Of a stretch of DNA of 33,944 nt, positions 18,425-27,991 are shown in pieces; positions within the stretch are counted from its first letter, which is position 1, and each line of letters starts with the position of its first letter. Under the pieces are notes generated by a model. It was not told the origin of the DNA. It made no database searches and saw nothing but the letters and a program-made list of their open reading frames with translations. Position numbers and translations under genes: made by a program. Source of the stretch: Chlamydiota bacterium (GTDB lineage: Bacteria; Chlamydiota; Chlamydiia; Chlamydiales; Parachlamydiaceae); NCBI GenBank assembly GCA_013287015.1, contig JABDEO010000001.1, forward strand, positions 1-33,944, written 5' to 3'.

Positions 18425-19381
18425 ATGAAATTTTGGCGATTAGGCGTCCATACGCTAATGTTATTATGTTCATCAATGTTGCGAGGCGAGGAACAACCGG
18501 TTTTCAATCAGATGCAATTCGAACAGCAAACAGGATTCAAGGGAACCTATAACGCTGAAGAAAAAGCATTTAAAACCACATTCCCTCGAATCGACGTAAA
18601 AGTCGCCGTCGACCAGAGGGTGTTGGATCCCTATCTAGGATTGACCTCATGGGCGGCGTTCACCCAAAAGGATAAACAAGAATTCCTAGTAATGGGAGAC
18701 TTTGTTTTATTTCAAGATGAGGTCAACCCTGTAATTGCCGTTTTACTAGAGCAACGGCTTCATATCACCGCATTGCATAACCACTTTTTTTATGACCAGC
18801 CTCGCGTCTATTTTATGCATATCGAAGGCCTTGGGCCATTAAATCAATTAGCGCAAGCGATCAGGGCGATATTAACAAAAATCAGGGAAATTAGAGTTGA
18901 AACAGTCAGACCAAAAGAGACCAGCGACGGAATTCCACGCAACTTTTCAAACGGCATCACTGCAGCTCCTTTGGAATCGATTTTGGGATTGCCTAGCGAA
19001 AGCAGCAATGGAATGGTCAAATTCGTTGTAGGCGGAAAAGCTGTCATGCATGATGTCGCCTTAGGCAAGCTCATGGGCATTAATAGTTGGGCCGCCTTTG
19101 GCGGGAGCGATATTAACGCTGTTGTAGATGGCGACTTCGCCCTGCAGCCGAATGAGATGGATGCCGTGTTGAGCGCGCTGCTCAAAGGCGGCATTCAAGT
19201 TGTCGCTATCCATAATCACATGATCGGCGAAAAACCCAGCTTTATCTTTATTCACTATTGGGGAATGGGAAAAGCTGAAAATCTTGCAAAAACAATCAAA
19301 TCCGCACTGGAAGTAAGGGACAAAAAGGACCAAAAGGACCAAAAAGACCTAAAGGACAAAAAGGCAGTCCAAAAAAAATAA
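18425..19381 (+). CDS. Secreted protein with two tandem DUF1259 (LppY/LpqO-like) domains and a KD-rich tail
   Basis: Two repeats each with LG...SWAAF...FVVMGDF-type strands and an H-N-H motif (ITALHNHFFYDQPRVYFMHIEG; VVAIHNHMIGEKPSFIFIHYWG). Start chosen at MKFWRLGVHT, which begins a signal peptide; the ORF track start is 18392. Confidence 0.8.
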   Translation: MKFWRLGVHTLMLLCSSMLRGEEQPVFNQMQFEQQTGFKGTYNAEEKAFKTTFPRIDVKVAVDQRVLDPYLGLTSWAAFTQKDKQEFLVMGDFVLFQDEVNPVIAVLLEQRLHITALHNHFFYDQPRVYFMHIEGLGPLNQLAQAIRAILTKIREIRVETVRPKETSDGIPRNFSNGITAAPLESILGLPSESSNGMVKFVVGGKAVMHDVALGKLMGINSWAAFGGSDINAVVDGDFALQPNEMDAVLSALLKGGIQVVAIHNHMIGEKPSFIFIHYWGMGKAENLAKTIKSALEVRDKKDQKDQKDLKDKKAVQKK

Positions 19382-19483
19382 GCAGTGATTTAAAAATTAA
19401 TTTCAGGATGGGCAGGATAGGGACAGAACAAAGGGCAAGGTTTTGATGTCCACTGTTGCTTCTGTCTCTTGTCCCTAAAGAAA

Positions 19484-19544
19484 GTAACCAGGTCGTCTCC
19501 CGACCTGGTCGTTGATACATTCAAGGCCGGGACGGCCTTGTTAC
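19484..19544. repeat. Paired REP-like palindromes in inverted orientation (CCAGGTCGTCTCCCGACCTGG and CAAGGCCGGGACGGCCTTG)
   Basis: Each half is a hairpin; the outer GTAAC...GTTAC also pairs; related to the core at 4026-4121. Confidence 0.8.
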
Positions 19545-19750
19545 CTTATGCCCGCTGCCATGACTTTTGAGGACGTACCGCTATTGTCCCTACCCCTTGT
19601 CTCTAAAAAGCCATGTGAAAGATTTAACAAAAAACTTACAAAATCAACTAATTCCCAGTTTTTATTACACTTCGAATTATTTTTAATACTTTATTTATTA
19701 AACAAATTTGTTTATAATATGTATATATTAAATAATAATTGGAGGGTAGT

Positions 19751-21262
19751 ATGTCTTCTCTTAATAATGAACATTATAAATATTCCGAATATATGCAGGA
19801 TTTACAAGGCCTAGCTTTACGCTGGGAATCTGTAAAAAATACGCCTGAAAAAGAGAAACTAAGAAACGAATTATCAGAAAAAATAAACGAGGCGCTAAAA
19901 AATATTAAAGAAAATTCTCCATTCGGTGTATTGAGACAACCACTACAAGAAGCAAGCGCATATTTAAATAACAAAAACGTCAAAATCGAAAACAAAGGCA
20001 AAGCGCTCCAAAATTTATCTAATTCTATTGGAATTTTTTTTACGACGCCTCTCGCCCAAATGGAGAAGTTAAATGCTTTGATCAAAGATCGCTATAGAGT
20101 GGACGACCTTCGTCAGGGAGACACCTTGAATGCCAAACAAAAGAGACTCGACCCATTATTAAAAGAAAAAATAAATCTATTAATAGAATCTATCAAGAAC
20201 AAGTCTCAATTTGGTAGTCTGAAAGAGCCTTTAGAAAAAGCGAGTGATCTATTATCACCTGTAACAGGTTTAGTGGACATTAATTTATTGGACATTAATT
20301 TGTTTAGATTATCTGATTTTCTTGTTCTTAATATACTTAATTCTGCAGGGCCAGAAGAAACATCCAAAAGCAGCGAAGAACAACATGTTACGCATAAAAA
20401 TGAAATTACAACTGAAAAAACTGAAATTCCTCAGGCTCTGCAGCCTTTATCCGATTTATTAAAAAAAATAGAAAAATCGCATCAAGATATTAAAGTTCTA
20501 AATGCCTTAATTACAAAGAAAAAAGACCGCATAAAGGAGATAATAGCAAATATTTCTAGTCGTTCGACTTTTGTTAACTTTCAAAAGCCACAGGATATTC
20601 ACACATTACAGAAAGATATTACAACGTGTGAGCAAGGGATTAAAAAAAGGGGAGAGGAGTTAGAAAAATACAAAGAGGAAATGGTTGCAGCGATCAGCGC
20701 TCTAAAAATAAAGGATATATTCGGTGAAGAATCACATCCCGAATTGCATTCCTTCATTGATGAAACTCTAACTGCACTTGACATATTGAAAACGCCGCAA
20801 CAAGCGGCTGAAGGTTTTCGCGCATTCATTGCCGATTGCAGAGATTCTTGCAATAGGTTAATTGCCCATCCCGATTTTCAAAAGCTGTCAGAAGATAACA
20901 AAAAACTATTTTATCCTTTGCTAAAAATGGTCCAAGATGCAGATAGTTCGCTTTACACAGATGTGAAAATAAAACATCAAGAAGGAGCGAACACTTACGA
21001 GACGCGCGAAAACGATGTGGGACTCGAGACAATCACAAAAGTCTTAGAAAATATAAAGAATGAATTAAATAACATTAAAGATAAAGAAACACCAAATGCA
21101 GCAACAAAAAGAAAAGAATTAAATGAAATGGAAGAGATGAAAAAATTGATGAAAAAATTCGAAGAATTTAAAAGTTCACTGTCTGCGCTTAAAAACGAGA
21201 AATTAACTATTAGTGACAGTAGATTATTAACGCTGTCTAAAGCATTAGAAAAATGGTCGTAA
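19751..21262 (+). CDS. Hypothetical coiled-coil protein with an internal duplication; effector-like
   Basis: GGAGG 5-9 nt upstream of ATG 19751. Related segments EKINEALKNIKENSPFGVLRQPLQEASAYL and EKINLLIESIKNKSQFGSLKEPLEKASDLL; Lys/Glu-rich, AT-rich gene. Confidence 0.7.
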   Translation: MSSLNNEHYKYSEYMQDLQGLALRWESVKNTPEKEKLRNELSEKINEALKNIKENSPFGVLRQPLQEASAYLNNKNVKIENKGKALQNLSNSIGIFFTTPLAQMEKLNALIKDRYRVDDLRQGDTLNAKQKRLDPLLKEKINLLIESIKNKSQFGSLKEPLEKASDLLSPVTGLVDINLLDINLFRLSDFLVLNILNSAGPEETSKSSEEQHVTHKNEITTEKTEIPQALQPLSDLLKKIEKSHQDIKVLNALITKKKDRIKEIIANISSRSTFVNFQKPQDIHTLQKDITTCEQGIKKRGEELEKYKEEMVAAISALKIKDIFGEESHPELHSFIDETLTALDILKTPQQAAEGFRAFIADCRDSCNRLIAHPDFQKLSEDNKKLFYPLLKMVQDADSSLYTDVKIKHQEGANTYETRENDVGLETITKVLENIKNELNNIKDKETPNAATKRKELNEMEEMKKLMKKFEEFKSSLSALKNEKLTISDSRLLTLSKALEKWS

Positions 21263-21333
21263 TCCACATTTCGCAGGTCGAGTTTTTTTATTCAATGGCT
21301 ATGGAAAACCAGCAATATTTAGACTTTCATTAG

Positions 21334-21356
21334 AGTCAGGCCGAGACGGCCTGACT
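21334..21356. repeat. REP-like palindrome AGTCAGGCCGAGACGGCCTGACT
   Basis: Hairpin sharing core CAGGCCGAGACGGCCTG with 4026-4121; lies between convergent genes and may act as a bidirectional terminator. Confidence 0.85.
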
Positions 21357-21421
21357 ACCTTCTCATCCTGCCTTATCCTGATATTAATATTTTTTTTCTC
21401 ATGACAGTTTGCCGTTGCCGG

Positions 21422-22258
21422 TTAAGGGCGCCCGCTCGTGATCTGGCGGCCGGTGATGGCGTTCCAATAGCTCGTGTGCACGGATCCATCCGGGTTTAAA
21501 ACCCCAATGCTGTAAACCGGCAGGAACGCTTCGGAAACATTGCGAATAGTAAAAGATGGCCCAAATGCAGCCTGAGCAATCTTTTCCACTTGACTGCGGC
21601 TGTATTTCCTGGCGATGCGCTGCGCCTGATTGCATGGCCTGGCGACAAAAGTCTGTTTGATCTTTGTTTGAGGCGCAACAAGCAGCTTGGGATTTTGCAA
21701 ATGCAGCTGCAATGCATCACCCACTGGCGCAACGAGTTTTTTTTCACAAACACTATCGATCCAAGGAGCTAAAACATCTGACTCAAGATGCAGCTCCCTT
21801 TGAAGCTGATCGCGCGTCAAGGCTCCCCCATTCTTAGCCAACGCATGCATGATTTTGAAATCACTGCGCGAAGCTCCGACATCCATGGCGTCTTGGAAAC
21901 CATGAGTGGTCTCCCAAGTATCCGTATCGAGCACCATTTCGCCGTCAGTCAATCCCCATAACACTAAACCCTCATGTGTTTTTTTATCTTGAAGCACGTA
22001 TTTGGCTTCAATCAATAAATAGGGATAGAATTTTAAGAGAGGTTCTTGGAAAGCGTGTTGATCGTCAACAAGCAGTTCTTTGCGCCGCTGCCCCATGATG
22101 GCGTCAGCTGTATAACGCGCCTCCAACGTTAAGAATTCACCATTCTCAACATATTGCGCAATTGCATCAAGCGCTCGGGGGTTGTCATTCCAAAACCACC
22201 ACCCCCCCAGACCAATAACTGCAACTATAACCAGAAACATTAGTCGGCGCATCACCAC
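21422..22258 (-). CDS. Conserved-looking hypothetical protein: N-terminal TM anchor plus winged-helix-like domain
   Basis: MFLVIVAVIGLGGWWFW TM segment; SDFKIMHALAKNGGALTRDQLQRELHLESDVLAPWIDSVCEKKLVAPVGDALQL resembles a winged HTH. Confidence 0.65.
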   Translation of the reverse strand: MVMRRLMFLVIVAVIGLGGWWFWNDNPRALDAIAQYVENGEFLTLEARYTADAIMGQRRKELLVDDQHAFQEPLLKFYPYLLIEAKYVLQDKKTHEGLVLWGLTDGEMVLDTDTWETTHGFQDAMDVGASRSDFKIMHALAKNGGALTRDQLQRELHLESDVLAPWIDSVCEKKLVAPVGDALQLHLQNPKLLVAPQTKIKQTFVARPCNQAQRIARKYSRSQVEKIAQAAFGPSFTIRNVSEAFLPVYSIGVLNPDGSVHTSYWNAITGRQITSGRP

Positions 22259-22269
22259 TCCTTCGTCAA

Positions 22270-23637
22270 CTATTCTTTCATTGACAGCAAGAATTCCACA
22301 TTGCTCTTGGTTTTTTTCAATCGTCCCAGCAGCAAGTTCATCGCGTCATTAGGGGCCAGATCCGCTACAGCTTGTCGCAGCAGATAAATTTTTTCAAGCT
22401 CATTTGGATGATACAGCAGCTCTTCTTTACGCGTGCCGCTCTTGATTAAATCGATGCCTGGATAGATGCGGCGGTCGGTCAACCGTCGATCGAGCACCAG
22501 TTCCATATTGCCGGTGCCTTTGAATTCCTCAAAGATCACCTCGTCCATGCGTGAACCCGTATCAATCAACGCTGTAGCGATGATCGTCAACGAGCCGCCT
22601 TGTTCGATATTTCGAGCTGAACCAAAGAACCGCTTAGGTTTGTGGAGAGCGTTGGCGTCTATGCCGCCCGTTAAAATTTTACCTGAATGCGGTTGGACGG
22701 TGTTATAAGCGCGGGCAAGGCGGGTGATGGAGTCCAAAAGAATCACGACATCATTGCCGTGCTCTACAAGACGGCGCGCTTTTTCCAGCGCCATTTCCGC
22801 CACTTGAATATGGCGCTCCGGCGGTTCGTCAAAAGTGGAAGAGACGACCTCTCCCACCACGATGCGCTGCATATCCGTCACTTCTTCCGGACGCTCATCA
22901 ATTAACAGAACAATAAGAACCACTTCTGGGTTATTGATGGCGATGGCTTCTGCGATATTTTGCAGGAGAATGGTTTTACCGGTGCGGGGAGGCGCCACAA
23001 TAAGGGCGCGTTGCCCTTTGCCGATTGGAGCCGTCAGATCCAGCACGCGCATTGATAATTTGTCTGGAGTTGTCTCCATGACCATGCGTTTGTTTGGATA
23101 TAACGGAGTCAAATTTTCAAAGAGAATACGCTCGCGCGCCTTTTCCGGAGGCTTGCCGTTTATTTTATCCACCTTTAAAAGAGCAAAATATTTTTCTTTT
23201 TCCTTAGGGGGACGAATCGTTCCGCAGACGGTATCGCCTTTTTTCAAATCGAAGCGTCGGATTTGGGCTGGCGAGATGTAGATATCTTCAGCGGAGGGCA
23301 GATAATTGTAGTTAGGAGAACGTAGAAAACCGAAACCGTCCGGCAGGATTTCTAAAACGCCCTCTCCGTAGAGAATTTCATTCGGATTTTCCGAAATCGC
23401 TTTAACAATCTCAAAAACCATCTGGGATTTTGTTAATGAACCGAGATGGCGCAACCCGATTTTTTTTCCAAAAGCATTTAATTGATCGATTGTCATTCGC
23501 TGGATATGAGCGATATAAGTGATCTCAACAGGAGCTTGCGGGTAGGGTGGTGGTTGTTGTGTGGTTTGTCCCGTTGCGGGGGGTTGGTTGTTAGGAACTT
23601 CGTTTTCTTCGTATTCTGGTGAGTTTTCCTGATCCAT
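22270..23637 (-). CDS. rho: Transcription termination factor Rho
   Basis: [87 protein letters not shown]. Confidence 0.98.
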   Translation of the reverse strand: MDQENSPEYEENEVPNNQPPATGQTTQQPPPYPQAPVEITYIAHIQRMTIDQLNAFGKKIGLRHLGSLTKSQMVFEIVKAISENPNEILYGEGVLEILPDGFGFLRSPNYNYLPSAEDIYISPAQIRRFDLKKGDTVCGTIRPPKEKEKYFALLKVDKINGKPPEKARERILFENLTPLYPNKRMVMETTPDKLSMRVLDLTAPIGKGQRALIVAPPRTGKTILLQNIAEAIAINNPEVVLIVLLIDERPEEVTDMQRIVVGEVVSSTFDEPPERHIQVAEMALEKARRLVEHGNDVVILLDSITRLARAYNTVQPHSGKILTGGIDANALHKPKRFFGSARNIEQGGSLTIIATALIDTGSRMDEVIFEEFKGTGNMELVLDRRLTDRRIYPGIDLIKSGTRKEELLYHPNELEKIYLLRQAVADLAPNDAMNLLLGRLKKTKSNVEFLLSMKE

Positions 23638-23663
23638 TAAGAATCTAACTCCTCTTTAAATGG

Positions 23664-24275
23664 TTATTGCGTTAATTTTTTAAACAGTTCGGCCACGGCC
23701 GGCTGCATGTCCGCCAGTGCGCCATTATTCGTGATGGTATAATCTGCGCGATATGCTTTTTCTTCAGGACTTAATTGTCGAGCCATTCGCCGATCATATT
23801 CCTCTTTATCGTAACCTGTCGTTTCTATAAAACGCTGTCGACACGCCTTTTGATCGGCAATCACAGCGACCGTATAATCAAAAAATTTATCGGCGTCTAT
23901 TTCAAATAGCAATGGAATCTCTACTACGAAGAGCGGAGCCAACTGTTTTTGACTGACCTCTAAATAATATTTTTCAATCTCTTTAAGCGCCTGAGGATGT
24001 AAAAGATTTTCCAAGGACTGCAGTAATTGCGGTTGATTAAATACCTTTTTTGCAATTTGAGAACGGTCTATTTGTTGATTAACGACAACATCAGAACCTA
24101 TTAGACTAATGACTTGTTGTCCAAGAGTTGTACTGGGAGATAACAGCTGATGAACGATCTCATCGGCGCTTACAACATAAGCGCCAAGCGCTTTAAAGAA
24201 ACGACAAACAGAGGTCTTTCCACATGAAAGACCGCCAGTCACGGCTATCTTTTTCAACTTTAGCATGCCGCCCAA
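23664..24275 (-). CDS. coaE: Dephospho-CoA kinase
   Basis: KIAVTGGLSCGKTSVCRFFKALGAYVVSADEIVHQLL; VEIPLLFE; R(M)ARQLSPEEKAYRADYTITNNG. The ORF overlaps the polA 3' end by 16 nt; an internal ATG at 24266 is an alternative start. Confidence 0.94.
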   Translation of the reverse strand: MGGMLKLKKIAVTGGLSCGKTSVCRFFKALGAYVVSADEIVHQLLSPSTTLGQQVISLIGSDVVVNQQIDRSQIAKKVFNQPQLLQSLENLLHPQALKEIEKYYLEVSQKQLAPLFVVEIPLLFEIDADKFFDYTVAVIADQKACRQRFIETTGYDKEEYDRRMARQLSPEEKAYRADYTITNNGALADMQPAVAELFKKLTQ

Positions 24276-26926
24276 TTTTTGCCAACTGCAATATCAACAA
24301 TTAATGGAACTTTTAATTCAACAACCCCTTGCATCATCTCGCGCACAAGTTTTTCCATGCCGCTGATCTCCTCATCCGGAAGTTCAAATATCAATTCATC
24401 ATGTATCTGCAGAATCATGTAGCCCTGTTTTTTTTCTTCCCGCAGACGTTGATCAATCTGCAGCATGGCCGTCTTGATCAAATCCGCCGCTGCGCCCTGC
24501 AACGGCGTGTTGATCGCCAACCTTTCGGCCACCGAACGAAGTTGTCCGTTTTTGCTGTTGATTTCCGGAATCAATCTTTCGCGCCCGGTGTAAGTCACTG
24601 CCTTTCCTGTCTGGCGAGCCTTCTCGTGGCACTCTTGGACAAATTCTTTGACGCGTTTGTACTGTTTAAAATACATATCGATAAAAAGCGCGGCGTCTTT
24701 AACGTCGATGCCCAGTTCTTGCGCCAATCCAAAAGACTGCTGACCATAAATCACTCCAAAATTAACCGCCTTGGCATTGTGGCGCTGCTCTTTCGTCACC
24801 TGATCCAAGGGAATATTGAAAATAAGCGACGCAGTATGGGCGTGAATATCTTCTCCGGCTTGAAAAGCGTGCACGAGGGCGGGATCTTCACTAAGGTGAG
24901 CCAGCAAACGCAATTCAATTTGTGAATAATCCGCCGCCAAATAACTCCAGCCCTCTTTTTGCGGACGGAAAGCTCCGCGAATCTTGCGGCCGATCTCGCT
25001 GCGAATTGGAATATTTTGAAGATTGGGATCCTGGCAGGAAAGGCGTCCTGTAGCGGCGACGGTCTGGTTGAAAGTGCAATGGATGCGCTGTGTTTTCGGG
25101 TACACTTCAAGCGGCAATGAGTCGATGTATGTGGAGCGCAATTTTTCCAACGTGCGATATTCCAAAATTTTACCTGCAATCGGATGCTGGCGTTGCAGAC
25201 TTTCCAGAACGTCCGCGTTCGTTGACAATCCTGTCGCTGTTTTTTTCGGAGGTTTGATGCCCATCTTGTTGAAAAGGATCTCTGAAACCTGTTTTGGAGA
25301 GTTAAGATTAAACTCTTCTCCGGCTAAGGCGTATATCTCCCGCTCGAGATCTTTAATTTGGCGCGCAATCTCATGGGACATTTTTTCCAAATAAGGGAGG
25401 TCTAGATAAATTCCATGCCTCTCCATGGAAGCCAGGACGCGTATAAGAGGCAGTTCCAACTCCGTGAACAGCGTCCATAATTTGCGTTCATGCAGCCGCA
25501 CTTCGAGCAATTCTTTTAAGCGGCGGATGCAGTCCACTTGCTGTCCGCAATGTTTAGCCATCTGATCCAGCGGAGCCTGATGAAAAGAGAGCGCCGTTTT
25601 GCCTTTGCCTAATAATTCGAGGTTGGAAGGCGCCGTTTGACCAAAATGCTCCACGGACAAATGCGCCAAAGTATGCTGACGAACGTGTGAATTAAGCAGA
25701 TAGGACGCAAGCATCGTGTCAAAAGAGATGGAGGCTATTGCAACGCCGTAGTTGTTGAAGACTTGAAAATCATTTTTGATATTGTGGCCGTAGAAATTTA
25801 TTTCCGGGCTTTCGAGAACCTCTTTCAGGCTTTTCAACACGCGCTCCAGACCCAATGCACCATTGGCGGGCGCATACCAAGCCGTGTCCGATCCCATGCA
25901 GAAACCGACGCCCACAAGCTCCGCTTTGATGGGCTGAGGATTGCTGGAAATGGTCGCCAACGCTATTTCTTTATGTTGCAGCATTTCTTTGACGAGCTCA
26001 TTAAGGGTCTCTTCATCATCGACAAGCCTATAGGCAGGGGCGTTGTCGACGCTCGCCGCCGTGCGGCCAGGAGAGGTCTGTTCAAGCTCGCGAATCAGCG
26101 AGTTAAAGTTCATCGATGCGTAAAATTCTTTCAGCGGCTGGGTTTCGCATGTTTTGATGGCGAAAAAATCGCGGTCTTTAGGAAAGTCGACTTCTGTGTT
26201 GATCGTAACGAGGCGGCGGCTGAGCAGCGCCAATTGGCCGTGCTGCATGAGCGTTTCCCTTTTTTTGCCAGTAACGGCCTCTGGATGCGCCAAGAGGTAA
26301 TCCAATGAGCCGAATTCCTTCAGCAAAGCCGCTGCGGTTTTAGGTCCAAAGCCAGGCAATCCGGGTATATTGTCAGAAGCATCCCCTGTCATCGCAAGCA
26401 GATCAACCATTTGCCGAGGAGGCGCGCCGTAAGTTTCCTCTACTTCCTGGGGACCAAGAATCTGATTTTCCTTAAATGTATTGAGAATATTGATTTTGTC
26501 ATCTACAAACTGGCAAAGATCTTTGTCGCTAGTGCAAAGATAAACCTTTGCGTCATGCTTAGAGGCCCAGACCGCAACGCTGCCCATTGTGTCGTCCGCT
26601 TCCACGCCAGGAACGGAGAGATATGGAATGCCCATCAATGCGCACGCTTGCCGGGCCCACTCGATCTGGTACGCAAGGTCGGGAGGCGTGACAGCGCGAT
26701 GCGCTTTGTAGTCTGCATAAATTTCCTTGCGCCCGCGAATGCTGTGCGGCCCATCAAAAATCGCCACCAGATGTTCCGGATTAAAATCTTTGCGCAATTT
26801 TTGCAAGGAACGGATAAAACCAAATAAGGCGTTGGTCGATTCCCCTTTTGCGTTCGTGACATTGCGGATGGCGAAATACGAACGATAGAGATACCCAGAG
26901 GCGTCGACTACATACAATGTCTTCAT
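24260..26926 (-). CDS. polA: DNA polymerase I
   Basis: N-terminal 5' nuclease domain (VVDASGYLYRSYFA; GVEADDTMGSVA; GDASDNIPGLPGFGPKTAAALL) and a family A polymerase domain (AADYSQIELRLLAHLSEDPAL; AKAVNFGVIYGQQSFGLAQEL; LQIHDELIFE). Confidence 0.97.
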   Translation of the reverse strand: MKTLYVVDASGYLYRSYFAIRNVTNAKGESTNALFGFIRSLQKLRKDFNPEHLVAIFDGPHSIRGRKEIYADYKAHRAVTPPDLAYQIEWARQACALMGIPYLSVPGVEADDTMGSVAVWASKHDAKVYLCTSDKDLCQFVDDKINILNTFKENQILGPQEVEETYGAPPRQMVDLLAMTGDASDNIPGLPGFGPKTAAALLKEFGSLDYLLAHPEAVTGKKRETLMQHGQLALLSRRLVTINTEVDFPKDRDFFAIKTCETQPLKEFYASMNFNSLIRELEQTSPGRTAASVDNAPAYRLVDDEETLNELVKEMLQHKEIALATISSNPQPIKAELVGVGFCMGSDTAWYAPANGALGLERVLKSLKEVLESPEINFYGHNIKNDFQVFNNYGVAIASISFDTMLASYLLNSHVRQHTLAHLSVEHFGQTAPSNLELLGKGKTALSFHQAPLDQMAKHCGQQVDCIRRLKELLEVRLHERKLWTLFTELELPLIRVLASMERHGIYLDLPYLEKMSHEIARQIKDLEREIYALAGEEFNLNSPKQVSEILFNKMGIKPPKKTATGLSTNADVLESLQRQHPIAGKILEYRTLEKLRSTYIDSLPLEVYPKTQRIHCTFNQTVAATGRLSCQDPNLQNIPIRSEIGRKIRGAFRPQKEGWSYLAADYSQIELRLLAHLSEDPALVHAFQAGEDIHAHTASLIFNIPLDQVTKEQRHNAKAVNFGVIYGQQSFGLAQELGIDVKDAALFIDMYFKQYKRVKEFVQECHEKARQTGKAVTYTGRERLIPEINSKNGQLRSVAERLAINTPLQGAAADLIKTAMLQIDQRLREEKKQGYMILQIHDELIFELPDEEISGMEKLVREMMQGVVELKVPLIVDIAVGKNWAAC

Positions 26927-26927
26927 A

Positions 26928-27968
26928 TTATTTTTCCAGACGATAGAGGTATAAAAACCGCCCCTCTAACTTAGAATCAAAATCTGGAGACAGCTGGATC
27001 TGATGAATGATTTTTCCTTTAAGCAGGGGCCATTCGGACTTAAACAGCTCTGAGAACCAAGTTTTGCGCTGCATCTCAATCACTTGATAGTTGTCATCCT
27101 CGATATTGATCTGCTTCAACAGACGCTTAAGAGTTCCCTCTTGCGTGTTTTCGACAGCGTCGATAAAACCATATTCTTGCGCCCGTACAGCGTTAAAAAT
27201 ATTAGCGCCGTAATCATTGATTAACTTATTTTTATCTAGATGTGGACGATTTTCAACAACAATGTTCACGAAATGAAGATAAAAATAATCGATCAGATCT
27301 TGGAAAATTTTTGGTTCCTCGGGACGCCATGGACGTAAAGGATTCAGCAAGTCTTTATCTTTTCCTGCGCTAAGAGTCAAAGCTTGGACTCCCACCTTAT
27401 CGATGAGCTGCGTAAAATTTAGAAAAGAGGGCACAATCACGCCCACGCTGCCGATGAGGCTCACATCGCTGGCGAAAATTTTGTCAGCGGCGCATGCGGC
27501 ATACATGCCTCCGGATGCGCATAATCCATCGACGTGCGCGTATACAGGGATTTTATAACGTTCTTTATAGTCTTTAATGGCGTGATAAATGCCATCGGCG
27601 TCAACGACAGTCCCCCCTGGAGAGTTAATGCGCAGGAGAATCGCTTTCACTCGATTATTCGCTAAAGACCCTTCGCGCGATTCCACCAATAATTTTCGGA
27701 TGGAACCCATACTTAACGATTCACCCCCTATCACCCCTTCGACATTGATTTTAAGGATTACAGGAGTCTCTTTCGCCAAGCTTTTGCGATCTCCTTGCGC
27801 ATTTGCAACAATTTCCTGCGTGTAGGTGGTGTCCATCTCTGTGGTGGATGTTTCGGCGACGGCGGCGATTAATATGATCAACGGGACAATGCCCACACAG
27901 ATGCCGATCATCGCGAACAGCGCTGTAAAAAACGCACGAATTGAGGCGAAAAAAATCGATTCACTCAT
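26928..27968 (-). CDS. sohB: SohB/SppA-type signal peptide peptidase-like serine protease
   Basis: LLRINSPGGTVVDADGIYHAI; VDGLCASGGMYAACAADKIFASDVSLIGSVGVIV; LTLSAGKDKDLLNPLRPW. Confidence 0.88.
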   Translation of the reverse strand: MSESIFFASIRAFFTALFAMIGICVGIVPLIILIAAVAETSTTEMDTTYTQEIVANAQGDRKSLAKETPVILKINVEGVIGGESLSMGSIRKLLVESREGSLANNRVKAILLRINSPGGTVVDADGIYHAIKDYKERYKIPVYAHVDGLCASGGMYAACAADKIFASDVSLIGSVGVIVPSFLNFTQLIDKVGVQALTLSAGKDKDLLNPLRPWRPEEPKIFQDLIDYFYLHFVNIVVENRPHLDKNKLINDYGANIFNAVRAQEYGFIDAVENTQEGTLKRLLKQINIEDDNYQVIEMQRKTWFSELFKSEWPLLKGKIIHQIQLSPDFDSKLEGRFLYLYRLEK

Positions 27969-27991
27969 AAAAGGTTCCTATATTTTGCAAG

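Noticed and set aside
25763-26308. ORFs antisense to polA (24329..24925, 25023..25394, 25763..26308, 26411..26827)
   Set aside because: Fully embedded in the polA coding region; most likely a codon-bias by-product.
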